From: Sabulicella rubraurantiaca | GTDB lineage: Bacteria; Pseudomonadota; Alphaproteobacteria; Acetobacterales; Acetobacteraceae | NCBI RefSeq assembly: GCF_017355885.1 | Contig: NZ_JAFEUU010000015.1 | Coordinates: forward strand, 1 to 64,000 | Reading direction: 5' to 3' | Length of the DNA: 64,000 nt | Part shown: positions 27,774 to 36,565 of the stretch, in pieces | Layout: every line of letters starts with the position of its first letter | Numbering within the stretch: position 1 is the first letter of the stretch | Notes under the pieces: model-generated | Database searches by the model: none | What the model was told of the DNA's origin: nothing | The model's input: the letters and a program-made list of their open reading frames with translations, nothing else | Position numbers and translations under genes: made by a program

Positions 27774-28364
27774 TCACCGTGGCTTCGCGAGCTGCCAGGT
27801 CAGGTGCGAGCGTATAGTGGGCCATTCGGGGGTGGTGACGCTGTAGACGCAGCTGTCGCGGAGCGTGCCGTCCTTCATGCATTGGTGATGGCGCCGCACG
27901 CCATCAAGCTTGGCGCCGAGGCGCTCGATGGCGCGGCAGCTCGCGTGGTTCATGAAATGCGTGCGGAACTCGACGGCGAGGCAGCCGAGCCGGTCGAAGG
28001 TGTGCGCCAGCAGCAGGAGCTTGGCTTCGGTGTTGAGCAGGGTGCGCTGGACGCGAGCGGCATACCAGGTCGAGCCGATCTCCACGCGCGGTCCGGCGGC
28101 GTCGATATTCATGTAGGTGGTCATGCCCACGGGCCGCCCGCCCGGGCCGTCAAGGACCGTGAAGGGAAGCATGGAGCGCGCTGCCTGGAGACCCAGGCGG
28201 CGGTCGATCTCGGCTTCCATCGCCTCCGGAGAGGGGATGGCCGTATACCACAGCCGCCAGAGTTCGCCGTCTCGCACGGCCTCCGCGAGAGCGTCGCGAT
28301 GGTCCTGCGACAAGGGGACGAGTTCCACATGCTGCCCCGTGAGGGTGACGGGTTCGAGCGCCAT
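27774..28364 (-). CDS. GNAT-family N-acetyltransferase
   Basis: This 196-residue protein is of the RimJ/RimL-like acetyltransferase type. It opens with LTGQHVELVPLSQDHRDALA, has a central TTYMNIDAAGPRVEIGSTWY and ends with FRTHFMNHASCRAIERLGAK. The last segment is the helix after the acetyl-CoA site. The ATG at 28364 follows AGAAGGGAAC; the frame is open upstream without homology. The acceptor is unknown. It is followed by the ABM gene. Confidence 0.85.
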   Translation of the reverse strand: MALEPVTLTGQHVELVPLSQDHRDALAEAVRDGELWRLWYTAIPSPEAMEAEIDRRLGLQAARSMLPFTVLDGPGGRPVGMTTYMNIDAAGPRVEIGSTWYAARVQRTLLNTEAKLLLLAHTFDRLGCLAVEFRTHFMNHASCRAIERLGAKLDGVRRHHQCMKDGTLRDSCVYSVTTPEWPTIRSHLTWQLAKPR

Positions 28365-28457
28365 CGATCTTGTTCCCTTCTCAACAAGAGCCCCGGTGTC
28401 AGCGGGAGGCGCAGGGGCTAGCCAAGCATGCGCGGACAAGACTTCCAGGGCATAAGC

Positions 28458-29927
28458 TCAGCCCTCGTTGAACGGGAAAGTCTGCTCCACCGGGACGCGG
28501 CGGAAGGGAAGGGTTGTCAGGTCGGCTGGTCCCCAATCCGGCGTATCCACGATGATGATGCGCTCAGCCAGTGTCTCCCACGCCGCGCGGAAGTGCGTCT
28601 TGGATCGAAGCACGACGAGGCGGAAATCCATCGGGTCCAGCCCGAAGATGCGGAACGGGTCCTCGTCCACGCCGAAGGCGGGAATGCTGACGAGGCTGAC
28701 AATGATTCCGCCAACCCGGAGCAGCGCCGTCGTGCCAAGATCGACGTGCTTGCCGCGCGAGTACGCGCCAGAGACCTTGAAGCTCTTCTCGCCCGCGAAG
28801 AGCACCTCGCCGTTCAGTTCGACCGGGCCGCCTGCCTGCGGTGAGGACTTGCCGCCGGCACGGACGGTCACGGTGGCTCCGACGCCGGCGGAAGCCGCCT
28901 GCGCCGCGGCCTCCGGGTCCCAGAGGAAGGGTACCGCGGCACGCGTGGCGCCGCGCTCGAGAAGGGCGCGAAGGACGTAGGTGCTGTCATTCGCCCGGTC
29001 GGCATGCTCAAGCAGCACGACGGGACGGGTGGCGTGGACAGCCAGGTTCATGGCCTCCGTCACACCAGCGTCGAGATCGGTCCAGAGCGTGCGCGGCAGG
29101 AGGTCGCGGCGAGCGGCCCAGACGCGGTCCGAAAGCGCACGTGCCGCTGCTTCTGCGGCTGCACGATCGCCATCCGCTACGGCGACGATGGAGAAGCCGC
29201 AATTCGGGACGTCGGCGTAGGAGAAGCCCGCAAAGAGCGAGACGTCGAGGACCGGCCCGTCGTCGCGTCCTGCGGCGGCCGCGGCTGCGACGAGGTCAGC
29301 CAGGGGGCGGAGCGCCGTCGCGCTGGCGATGCTCGGCACCATGACGCCCGGCTTGACGATGGCAGTGACGGGGCGGATCTCTCCTCGGACCGTGCGGACC
29401 ATGCATCGCGCGGCGCGCTCTCCCGTCTCGCCCTGGTCGGTATGGGGCGAGAGGCGATAGCCGAAGACGCCATCGGCGACGGCTGAAAGCGAGTCGTCGA
29501 GATTTCCGTGATAGTCGAGGGCGAGGATCACGGGCACGGACCGGCCAACGATGGCGCGTACGCGCTCCGTCAACTCGCGGTCGGGATCAAGGCGGGTCGG
29601 CGTTGCGAAGGCGCCATGCAGGTGAAGTAGGACGCCATCCACCGGCAGCACCGCCGCGAGGGATGCGACGATGCGGTCGGCGTAGTGGATGAAGGCGGCG
29701 TCCTCGGCGCAGCCCGCGGCGCCACCTTCCGCATAGAGCAGGGGGACGATATCGGCGCCCTCGGCTTCCAGCACCGCCAGGAAGCCGCCAAGGGCGGTGT
29801 TGCTGCCGCGATAGCGCTCCACCAGGGTTGGGCCCTCGACCTCAGTGGCGCGGAAATCCGCGACGGTCAGGACCTCCGGCAGGAAGGAGGCGGATTCAAG
29901 CGAGAGCCCTGCGATGGCGATACGCAT
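28458..29927 (-). CDS. M81 family metallopeptidase-like protein (MlrC-like)
   Basis: This 489-residue protein is of the family named after MlrC, the last enzyme of microcystin breakdown. Metal-ligand segments are LALDYHGNLDDS and YRLSPHTDQGETG; a later LLEHADRANDSTY is the usual C-terminal domain start. Most members in this kind of operon are hydrolases of unknown substrate. The ATG at 29927 overlaps the stop of the Bug receptor gene as ATGA, so receptor and hydrolase are translationally coupled. It ends the RpiR-led operon. Confidence 0.87.
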   Translation of the reverse strand: MRIAIAGLSLESASFLPEVLTVADFRATEVEGPTLVERYRGSNTALGGFLAVLEAEGADIVPLLYAEGGAAGCAEDAAFIHYADRIVASLAAVLPVDGVLLHLHGAFATPTRLDPDRELTERVRAIVGRSVPVILALDYHGNLDDSLSAVADGVFGYRLSPHTDQGETGERAARCMVRTVRGEIRPVTAIVKPGVMVPSIASATALRPLADLVAAAAAAGRDDGPVLDVSLFAGFSYADVPNCGFSIVAVADGDRAAAEAAARALSDRVWAARRDLLPRTLWTDLDAGVTEAMNLAVHATRPVVLLEHADRANDSTYVLRALLERGATRAAVPFLWDPEAAAQAASAGVGATVTVRAGGKSSPQAGGPVELNGEVLFAGEKSFKVSGAYSRGKHVDLGTTALLRVGGIIVSLVSIPAFGVDEDPFRIFGLDPMDFRLVVLRSKTHFRAAWETLAERIIIVDTPDWGPADLTTLPFRRVPVEQTFPFNEG

Positions 29928-30883
29928 CAGTCGGGTGTCGCACCGGAGGCGCGGACGAGAGGTGCCCATTTCACCCGCTCGGCGGCAACAAAAGCCCCGA
30001 ATTCTTCCGGTGACCCCGCCATCGCGGCGAGGCCCTGCTGGCGGTAGGCCGCGAGGACGGCTGGGTCGCGAAGCGCAGCAGCAACGGCATCATGAAGCTG
30101 CGCGATGCGCGGGCGCGGCGTCCCGGCACGGACGAAGAGGCCGTACCAGTTGCGAACGTCATAGCCCGGGATCGTTTCGGCGATGCTCGGGACTTCCGGC
30201 ATCAGCGGGGAACGCTCGGAGGAACCGATGGCGAGGGCGCGCATCTGCCCCGAGGCGACGAAGGGCGCGACGGAGGGGCCCGTGCTAAGGGCGAAATCCA
30301 GGCGGTTGGCCAGGAGGTCGGTGTTGAGCGGCCCGCCGCCACGGTAGGGGATGTGGACGGTGGAAATGCCTGCCATCTGGTCCAGCAGTACGACCCCAAG
30401 ATGGCTCGGGCCGCCAGCGCCGGTGGAACCGTAGGAGAGTCCGCCGGCGCCCTTGCGGCGAGCATCCGCGATCAGGTCAGCCACGGTCCGGTATGGCGAG
30501 TTACCAGGCACGACGAGGACGTTGAGCACGTCGGCGAGCGGGGCGACGGCCGCAAGATCCCGCCCGGGATCGAAGGGCAGGCGGGGGTAGAGGGTCGGAT
30601 TCACCGCCATCATGCCGAACGTCCCGAGCAGCACGGTATCGCCATCGGCCGGAGCGCGGAGGACGAGCTCGACGCTGATGTTGCCGTTGGCGCCCGGGCG
30701 ATTATCCACGACGACGTTCTGGCCGAGCGCAGCGGCCATCGGTGGGGTGACGATCCGGGCCACGGCGTCGGTGCCTCCGCCGGGCACGAAGCCAACGACG
30801 AAGGAGACCGGACGGCTGGGCTGAGCCTGGACCAGCCGAGGCAGGAGCATGGTGGCCGCGGCGAAGGTACGGCGTGGAATCAT
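29927..30883 (-). CDS. Bug-family TTT periplasmic receptor
   Basis: This 318-residue binding protein has a signal peptide beginning MIPRRTFAAATMLLPRLVQA. Family marks are RPVSFVVGFVPGGGTDAVAR, VVVDNRPGANGNISVE and HIPYRGGGPLNTDLL. The ATG at 30883 is preferred over the one at 30892 because AAGG lies at proper distance. It sits between the amino-acid binding protein and the MlrC-like gene. That position suggests it supplies a substrate to the latter. No TTT membrane genes are present. Confidence 0.9.
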   Translation of the reverse strand: MIPRRTFAAATMLLPRLVQAQPSRPVSFVVGFVPGGGTDAVARIVTPPMAAALGQNVVVDNRPGANGNISVELVLRAPADGDTVLLGTFGMMAVNPTLYPRLPFDPGRDLAAVAPLADVLNVLVVPGNSPYRTVADLIADARRKGAGGLSYGSTGAGGPSHLGVVLLDQMAGISTVHIPYRGGGPLNTDLLANRLDFALSTGPSVAPFVASGQMRALAIGSSERSPLMPEVPSIAETIPGYDVRNWYGLFVRAGTPRPRIAQLHDAVAAALRDPAVLAAYRQQGLAAMAGSPEEFGAFVAAERVKWAPLVRASGATPD

Positions 30884-30923
30884 CGGGGGCATCCTTGGAG
30901 TGCGGGGGCGGTGCGCAGGCCAC

Positions 30924-31943
30924 TCACCGGAAGGGGATGGCGTACATCAGCCCGCCGCGGTTCCAGAGGGCGTTCGGGCCCCGTTGCAGCCTCAGGGCGC
31001 TGGCCTGCCCGACATTGCGCTCGAAGACCTCGCCGTAATTGCCGACGGCCTTGATGGCGTTCAGCATCCAGCGGTTATCGAGGCGCAGGCGGGCGCCAAA
31101 CTCGCCCGTGCTGCCCAGCAGCCGCTGCGCGACGGGGTTCGTTCCGCGCGCCATCTCGTCGGCATTGGCTGCGGTCACGCCGGCTTCCTCGGCCTCGACC
31201 AGGCCGTAATGCAGCCAGGCGACGATGTTGGACCACTCGTCATCACCGTTGCGGGTGAAGGGCCCGAGCGGTTCCTTGCTGATCGTCTCGGGGAGGATGA
31301 CGTAGTCGTTTGCGTTCTGCGCGGCGGTCGACAGCGCGCCTGCAAGCGCCGACGCATCCTGCGTCATCGCGTCGCAGCGGCCGGCGAAGAAGGCCTGGTA
31401 CATCGTGTCCACCCGCTCGAACACCACGGGCTGGAATCTGATGCGGCGGGCGCGGGCCACGTCGCCGAGTGTCACTTCATGCGTCGTGCCCTGGGCGACG
31501 CAGACCGATGCGCCGTCGAGGCCGTTCACGTCGCGCACATTGGCGTCGCGCCGCACGGCGAAGCCCTGGCCGTCATAGAAGTTCACCGGCCCCTGGTTCA
31601 GGCCGATCGACGCATCGCGCAGGAAGGTCTGGGTGGAGTTGCGGAACAACACGTCGATCTCGCCCGCCTGCAGCGCCGTGAAGCGGTTCTGCGCCGTCAG
31701 CTGGACGAAGCGCACCTTCGTGGCGTCGCCGAAGATTGCTGCTGCAAGAGCACGGCAGTAATCGGCGTCGAGGCCACGGACCTCGCCGCGGCTGTCGGCC
31801 GCCGAGAAGCCGGCGAAGCCCGTGGAGACGCCGCAGGCGAGCGTGCCGCGCTGGCGAACGGTGTCGAGGGTCGCCGCACCCGAGGGGGATGCGGCGGCTG
31901 AGAGGCCGATCGCGGCAACGGCGGCAAGAAGAAGTCGCTTCAT
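30924..31943 (-). CDS. Amino-acid ABC transporter substrate-binding protein (AapJ/BztA type)
   Basis: This 339-residue periplasmic protein has a clear signal (RLLLAAVAAIGLSAAASPSG). The mature part opens TLDTVRQRGTLACGVSTGFA and has NRFTALQAGEIDVLFRNSTQ. This matches the general amino-acid (polar amino acid) binding subfamily of about 340 residues. Its Walker ATPase and permeases are not nearby, so it must use a transporter encoded elsewhere. It follows the aminotransferase gene by 25 bases in the RpiR-led operon. Confidence 0.88.
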   Translation of the reverse strand: MKRLLLAAVAAIGLSAAASPSGAATLDTVRQRGTLACGVSTGFAGFSAADSRGEVRGLDADYCRALAAAIFGDATKVRFVQLTAQNRFTALQAGEIDVLFRNSTQTFLRDASIGLNQGPVNFYDGQGFAVRRDANVRDVNGLDGASVCVAQGTTHEVTLGDVARARRIRFQPVVFERVDTMYQAFFAGRCDAMTQDASALAGALSTAAQNANDYVILPETISKEPLGPFTRNGDDEWSNIVAWLHYGLVEAEEAGVTAANADEMARGTNPVAQRLLGSTGEFGARLRLDNRWMLNAIKAVGNYGEVFERNVGQASALRLQRGPNALWNRGGLMYAIPFR

Positions 31944-31968
31944 GATGTCTCTCCGAAAGGTCAGGGCG

Positions 31969-33330
31969 CTAGCGGGGCAGTCCGGCGATGGCCGCGTCCA
32001 CCGCCTCGCCCAGGCGTTCGACGATCAGGTCCACCTCATGTGGGGCGACAATATAGGGCGGCGCGAGCAGCACGTGGTCGCCCCGGCGGCCATCCGCCGT
32101 GCCTCCCGCAGGATAGCAGGCCAGGCCCCGCGCGAAGGCTTCCGCCTTGACCCGCGCATGCAGCTTCAGCGCCGGGTCGAAGGGATCCTTGGTCGTGCGG
32201 TCGGCGACCAGCTCGACCGCGCGGAACAGGCCCCGGCCGCGGATGTCGCCGACATGGTGGTGGTTGCCGAAGCGCTCCGTCAGGCGCCGCTCCAGTCGCT
32301 GTCCCATCGCGACGACGTTGGCGAGCAGATTCTCCTCGCGGATGGTGCGCTGGACTTCCAGCGCGGCGGCGCAAGCGACCGGATGGGCAAGATAGGTGTG
32401 GCCGTGCTGGAAGGCGCCGCTGCCCTGCTCGACCGCATCGACGATCGCGCCGGAGACAAGCACGGCGCCGATCGATTGGTAACCGCCGCCAAGGCCCTTC
32501 GCGATCGCCTGGAGGTCGGGTGCGATACCCTCCTGCTCCCAGGCATGGAGGGTGCCGGTGCGACCCATGCCGCTCATCACCTCGTCCAGAATCAGCAGCG
32601 CGCCGTGGCGGTCGCAGATCTCGCGCACCGCACGGAAATAGCCGGCGGGCGCCGGCACGCAGCCCGCGGTGGCGCCTACCACCGGCTCTGCCACGAAGGC
32701 AGCGACATTATCGGGGCCGAGGCGCTGGAACTCTGCCTCAAGCTCTGCGGCGAGGCGGGCGGTGAAGGCGGCCTCATCCTCATCCTCACGCATCTCGCGA
32801 TAGGCGAAGGCCGGTGTCACATGGCTGAAGGCATCGGAGAGGAGCGGGGCGTAGGGGGCGCGCCGCCACGCATTGCCGCCGGCGGACAGCGCGCCGAGCG
32901 TGTTGCCATGGTAGCTCTGACGCCGCGCGATGAAGCGCGTACGCCTGGGCTGGCCGATCTCGATGAAGTACTGCCGGGCGAGCTTCAGCGCCGCCTCCAC
33001 CGCCTCCGACCCGCCGGCGACGAAATAGGCCTGCGCCAGACCGCCGGGCTCGTGACCGACCAGCTCCTCGGCCAGCGCCTCGGCGGGCGCATTCGAGAAG
33101 AAGGAGGTATGGGCGTAGCAGAGTTGCCCCGCCTGGCGCTGTACCGCCTCCACGACGCGTGGGTGCTGGTGGCCGAGGCAGGAGACGGCGGCGCCGCCCG
33201 AGGCGTCCAGCACCTCGCGCCCGCCAGCCTCGACGATCCAGACGCCGTGCCCGCCCACGGCCAGGGGCGGCGTCTCGCGGGAGGAGCGGTGCAGAACGCG
33301 CGTGCGGCGCGGCGGGGCCAGGTGAGTCAT
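31969..33330 (-). CDS. Class III PLP-dependent aminotransferase
   Basis: This 453-residue enzyme of the omega-aminotransferase group transfers amino groups with pyridoxal phosphate. Marks are the cofactor-contacting LILDEVMSGMGRTGTLHAWE, the Schiff-base Lys in LQAIAKGLGGGYQSIGAVLV, and GGSEAVEAALKLARQYFIEI. Substrate choice cannot be read. It overlaps the rpiR-type regulator by ATGA, so the two are expressed as one unit with the transport proteins downstream. Confidence 0.9.
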   Translation of the reverse strand: MTHLAPPRRTRVLHRSSRETPPLAVGGHGVWIVEAGGREVLDASGGAAVSCLGHQHPRVVEAVQRQAGQLCYAHTSFFSNAPAEALAEELVGHEPGGLAQAYFVAGGSEAVEAALKLARQYFIEIGQPRRTRFIARRQSYHGNTLGALSAGGNAWRRAPYAPLLSDAFSHVTPAFAYREMREDEDEAAFTARLAAELEAEFQRLGPDNVAAFVAEPVVGATAGCVPAPAGYFRAVREICDRHGALLILDEVMSGMGRTGTLHAWEQEGIAPDLQAIAKGLGGGYQSIGAVLVSGAIVDAVEQGSGAFQHGHTYLAHPVACAAALEVQRTIREENLLANVVAMGQRLERRLTERFGNHHHVGDIRGRGLFRAVELVADRTTKDPFDPALKLHARVKAEAFARGLACYPAGGTADGRRGDHVLLAPPYIVAPHEVDLIVERLGEAVDAAIAGLPR

Positions 33331-34187
33331 CGTGGCTTCTCCCGTTCGGGGACGTATTCGGAAAGCGCGGCGAGGCGGGCCTCGGTCTCGCGCAGGCGGA
33401 CCAAGGCGGGCTCGCCGCCGAGGGCGAAGGTTGCGGCTGCCAACGCCTGGGCGGTGGCCAGCGCACCGGTAAGGCTCGGGAAGAAGCCTGGCCCGGTCGC
33501 GGCATCGAACAGCAGCAGATGCGCCGCGCCCTCGGCCATCGGGGCAGTGGGTGCGTCGGCGAGGGCGATCAGGGTGCAGTCGGCGGTGACCGCGGCGCGG
33601 GCGGCGAGCACGCTCAGGCGCGAATACGGCGCGAAGCCGAGGAGCACGACGGCATCGCCCGGCGCGAAGGAGCCGAGGTCGAGGTCCTCAGGCCCCGCAC
33701 CGCCAACCAGCCGCACCTCGGCTGCGCGGAACAGGCGGAGCTGGTAGTGCAGGACCGTTGCGATGCCGCGGCAGGAGCGGAAACCGCCGACCCAGACCCG
33801 TGGCGCGCGGTGCAGCGCGCGCGCCGCCGCGGCGACCGGCGCTGGGTCCAGGGCACGGAGAGCGGCCGCATCGGCCGCGAGTAGGCCAGCCGGAAGGTCC
33901 TCGGACGAGCCCGGTCGCCGGACGCGTGTCGAGAAGGGCGCGACCTCGGCCGGGCGGCGCGCCTCGATCAAGGCGTCGCGCAGCTCGTCCCAGCCGCGGT
34001 AGCCGAGCGCCTGCGCAAGCCGCGTGAAGGCAGCCGGAGTGGCGCCGGCCGCCGCGGCAAGGTCGCGCATCGAGCGCGTCGCGGCGTCGAAGTCGTGCTG
34101 CGCGACGAAACGCCCGACTTCCTGCAGGCGCGGCGGAAGGCCGGGCAGGGCGCGTCGGAGCGCGTCGAGGGGCGGCATCTCGGCCAT
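33327..34187 (-). CDS. MurR/RpiR-family transcriptional regulator
   Basis: This 286-residue regulator has an N-terminal HTH at about 20-90 (LAAAAGATPAAFTRLAQALG) and a C-terminal sugar-isomerase (SIS) domain at about 120-260 (VWVGGFRSCRGIATVLHYQL, DAVVLLGFAPYS). SIS domains usually sense sugar phosphates, but amino-acid operons also use this family. It is the first gene of a five-gene operon. It probably controls its own promoter in the gap upstream of 34187. Confidence 0.85.
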   Translation of the reverse strand: MAEMPPLDALRRALPGLPPRLQEVGRFVAQHDFDAATRSMRDLAAAAGATPAAFTRLAQALGYRGWDELRDALIEARRPAEVAPFSTRVRRPGSSEDLPAGLLAADAAALRALDPAPVAAAARALHRAPRVWVGGFRSCRGIATVLHYQLRLFRAAEVRLVGGAGPEDLDLGSFAPGDAVVLLGFAPYSRLSVLAARAAVTADCTLIALADAPTAPMAEGAAHLLLFDAATGPGFFPSLTGALATAQALAAATFALGGEPALVRLRETEARLAALSEYVPEREKPR

Positions 34188-34392
34188 GAGCCGATTGTTC
34201 CATGTATCAGATTATGACGCAACACTTGTTTCATTATGCGGGCGCGTCTTGCACTCGCCAAGAAGCAGCGGATGCACGCAAAACTGAGCTGCCTGCGGCC
34301 AGCGGAGGCTTCGTCCGGCGCTCTTAAGGCCGAGCTCAAACCAGCCAGAGGCTGCGCTCGGCACTGGGCGCTCGGCGCATCAGGGCCCGGAG

Positions 34393-34480
34393 GGGATCAA
34401 GCCACTTTGGGACGGGCTCTTTCTCGGCGAGCCAGCCCGCATCGTGCGGCTGCTGGCGGAGCAGGCCGACATACCAACCA
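34393..34480 (+). pseudogene. Possible serine recombinase C-terminal scrap
   Basis: The plus strand reads IKPLWDGLFLGEPARIVRLL and AEQADIP. This resembles the LWDELFPAEQARIV-type segment before the last strand in some large serine recombinases. Only about 30 codons match, and the frame then loses resemblance. It lies in the 469-base gap between the RpiR gene and the OsmC gene, which otherwise shows nothing. Confidence 0.35.
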
Positions 34481-34656
34481 CATCTCAAGACTTCCGCAAG
34501 GACTTCTCCAAGCGCGGCCTGCGGCGCCTGCCTAGGGTGCTTCCACGTCCACCGGATCGTCACCTGACGGGCCATCCGCCCGGCGCCCGCGGGACGTGCG
34601 GACTGACCGCCAGCCACCACGCGCCGGCCTCGCCGGCCAGAACGAGGAGAAGCACC

Positions 34657-35256
34657 ATGAGCGCCGTCACCACCGCCGAGGCCCCCGTCCCCGCCGCCAA
34701 GAAGGAGAAGCCGCCGCTGAACGGCGTGAACACGCCTGCGTTGCTCGCCACCATCGGGGTGGTCGCCAGCCAGCCAGCGCTCGCCAAGTTCCAGTTCCGT
34801 GCCCACGGGCAGTGGAAATCCGGCACGCATATGCAAGGCACCATGCTCGGCTTCTCCGGCGCGGGTGGGGAGCACGCGCACAAGTTCGCGACCATGGCGC
34901 ATAGCGACCATCCTGCCGTCGTCTGCGGCGAGGATGAGGGTCCGACGCCGGTCGAGTGGATCCTGCACGGCCTCGCCGGCTGCCTGACCGCCGGCATCGC
35001 CAACATCGCCGCGGTGCGCGGGGTGAAGCTGCATTCGGTCGAGGCCTTCGTCGAGGGCGACATTGATATGCAGGGAATTCTCGGCCTGTCGCCCGATGTA
35101 CGGAACGGCTTCAACGACATCCGCGTGACCTTCAAGGTCACAGGCGACGCGCCAGCGGAGGCACTGAAGGCACTCGTCGCGCAGTCGCAGGCGCGTTCGG
35201 CCGTCTTCGACATGCTGACCAACGGCGTGCCGGTTTCCATCGCAGTGGAGACCTGA
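34657..35256 (+). CDS. OsmC family protein
   Basis: This 199-residue protein has the OsmC fold (HGQWKSGTHMQGTMLGFSGA, GEDEGPTPVEWILHGLAGCL, DIDMQGILGLSPDVRNGFND). OsmC/Ohr proteins reduce organic peroxides with two cysteines. The second Cys is in AGCLTAGIANIA and a further Cys is in VVCGEDEG. The spacing differs from classical Ohr, so peroxidase activity is likely but not certain. The ATG at 34657 follows GAGGAGAAG. The flavoprotein genes start 60 bases downstream. Confidence 0.88.
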   Translation: MSAVTTAEAPVPAAKKEKPPLNGVNTPALLATIGVVASQPALAKFQFRAHGQWKSGTHMQGTMLGFSGAGGEHAHKFATMAHSDHPAVVCGEDEGPTPVEWILHGLAGCLTAGIANIAAVRGVKLHSVEAFVEGDIDMQGILGLSPDVRNGFNDIRVTFKVTGDAPAEALKALVAQSQARSAVFDMLTNGVPVSIAVET

Positions 35257-35316
35257 CCCGACCAGGGCCGGCGGCGCTCCCCCTCGCCGTCGGCCTGTCG
35301 CCCAGCGGAGGATGCC

Positions 35317-36549
35317 ATGCGGATCACGGACGCCATCATCATCGGCGCCGGCCAGGCCGGGCTTGCCATGAGCCATTGTCTGGCGGCGCGGGGCATCGGG
35401 CATCTGGTGCTTGAGCGCGGCCGGGTCGCAGAACGCTGGCGCTCCGAGCGCTGGGACAGCCTCCGCCTTCTGACCCCGAACTGGATGAGTCGGCTGCCCG
35501 GCTGGTCGTACCTGGGCCCCGACCCGGACGGCTTCATGACCATGCCAGAGGTCATCGCCTATCTGGACGGCTATGCCACCCGTGCGCCGGTGGTCCCCGG
35601 CGCCGCGGTGTGCGCGCTGCATGGTGCCCCGGGTTGCTTCCGGCTGGAGACGACCGCGGGCATTTTCGCGGCGCGCGCCGTCGTCATCGCGACGGGTCAA
35701 TGCGACGTGCCACACATCCCCGCCATGGCGGCCGAACTGCCGGCGGAAATCCGGCAGGTCACGCCTTCCAGCTACCGCAATCCGTCCCTGCTACCGGAGG
35801 GCGGCGTGCTCGTGGTCGGCGCCTCCGCCTCGGGCATCCAGATCGCGGAGGAGATCCATCGCTCCGGCCGACCCGTCACCCTCGCGGTGGGGAGTCACAC
35901 GCGGTTGCCGCGGCGCTGGCGTGGGCGCGACATCCTCGACTGGATGGCGCGCGCGGGCGTGCTCGCCGACCCGGTGGACCGGCTGCGCGACCCCGCTGCC
36001 GCGCGGGGCCAGCCCTCGCTGCAGCTGGTCGGGCGGCCTGACCACTCAAGCCTTGACCTCGGCACGCTGCGCGCTGCCGGAGTGCGCATCGTCGGGCGGG
36101 TGGATGCGATCTCCGGCGGGCGCGTGGCGCTGCGCGACGATCTGCCGCAGACCACAGCTATTGCGCAGCGCACGCTGGACCGGCTGCTCGCCCGCCTCGG
36201 CGCCGTCGCTGACGCAGAGGGCGCACCCCAGGAGGAACCGCCCGCGCCGCTCGCATCCTTCGCCCCCAGCCCACCAGTCATCGACCTCGCGGCGGCAGGC
36301 ATCCGCACCGTCGTCTGGGCCACCGGATTCCGACGTGATTACGTTTGGCTGCGCCTGCCCGTGCTCGATGCCGTGGGCGAGATCCACCACGTCGGCGGCG
36401 TCACCCCCTATCCGGGCCTCTACGTTCTCGGCCTGCGCTTTCTGCGCCGGCGCAACTCGAACTTCCTCGACGGTGTCGGCGCAGATGCCGAGGCGCTCGC
36501 CCAGGAGGTTTCCGCCCACCTCGAAATCCGTGGCCGCGCCGCGGCCTGA
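35317..36549 (+). CDS. CzcO-like flavin monooxygenase / FAD oxidoreductase
   Basis: This 410-residue two-dinucleotide-binding flavoprotein has an FAD motif at the start (IIIGAGQAGLAMSHCLA), a second nucleotide motif VLVVGASASGIQIAEEI near 170, and the ATG-type ending VVWATGFRRDYVWL. It belongs with CzcO-like monooxygenases, which hydroxylate or oxygenate small molecules using NADPH. The ATG at 35317 follows GCGGAGG. Another flavin monooxygenase gene follows after 16 bases, and they probably form one operon. The substrate is unknown. Confidence 0.85.
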   Translation: MRITDAIIIGAGQAGLAMSHCLAARGIGHLVLERGRVAERWRSERWDSLRLLTPNWMSRLPGWSYLGPDPDGFMTMPEVIAYLDGYATRAPVVPGAAVCALHGAPGCFRLETTAGIFAARAVVIATGQCDVPHIPAMAAELPAEIRQVTPSSYRNPSLLPEGGVLVVGASASGIQIAEEIHRSGRPVTLAVGSHTRLPRRWRGRDILDWMARAGVLADPVDRLRDPAAARGQPSLQLVGRPDHSSLDLGTLRAAGVRIVGRVDAISGGRVALRDDLPQTTAIAQRTLDRLLARLGAVADAEGAPQEEPPAPLASFAPSPPVIDLAAAGIRTVVWATGFRRDYVWLRLPVLDAVGEIHHVGGVTPYPGLYVLGLRFLRRRNSNFLDGVGADAEALAQEVSAHLEIRGRAAA

Positions 36550-36565
36550 GTCAGGGAGACCTGTC

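Noticed and set aside
35573-36565. Upstream extension of the second flavoprotein
   Set aside because: It is an out-of-frame reading of the first flavoprotein gene; homology starts at ATG 36566.
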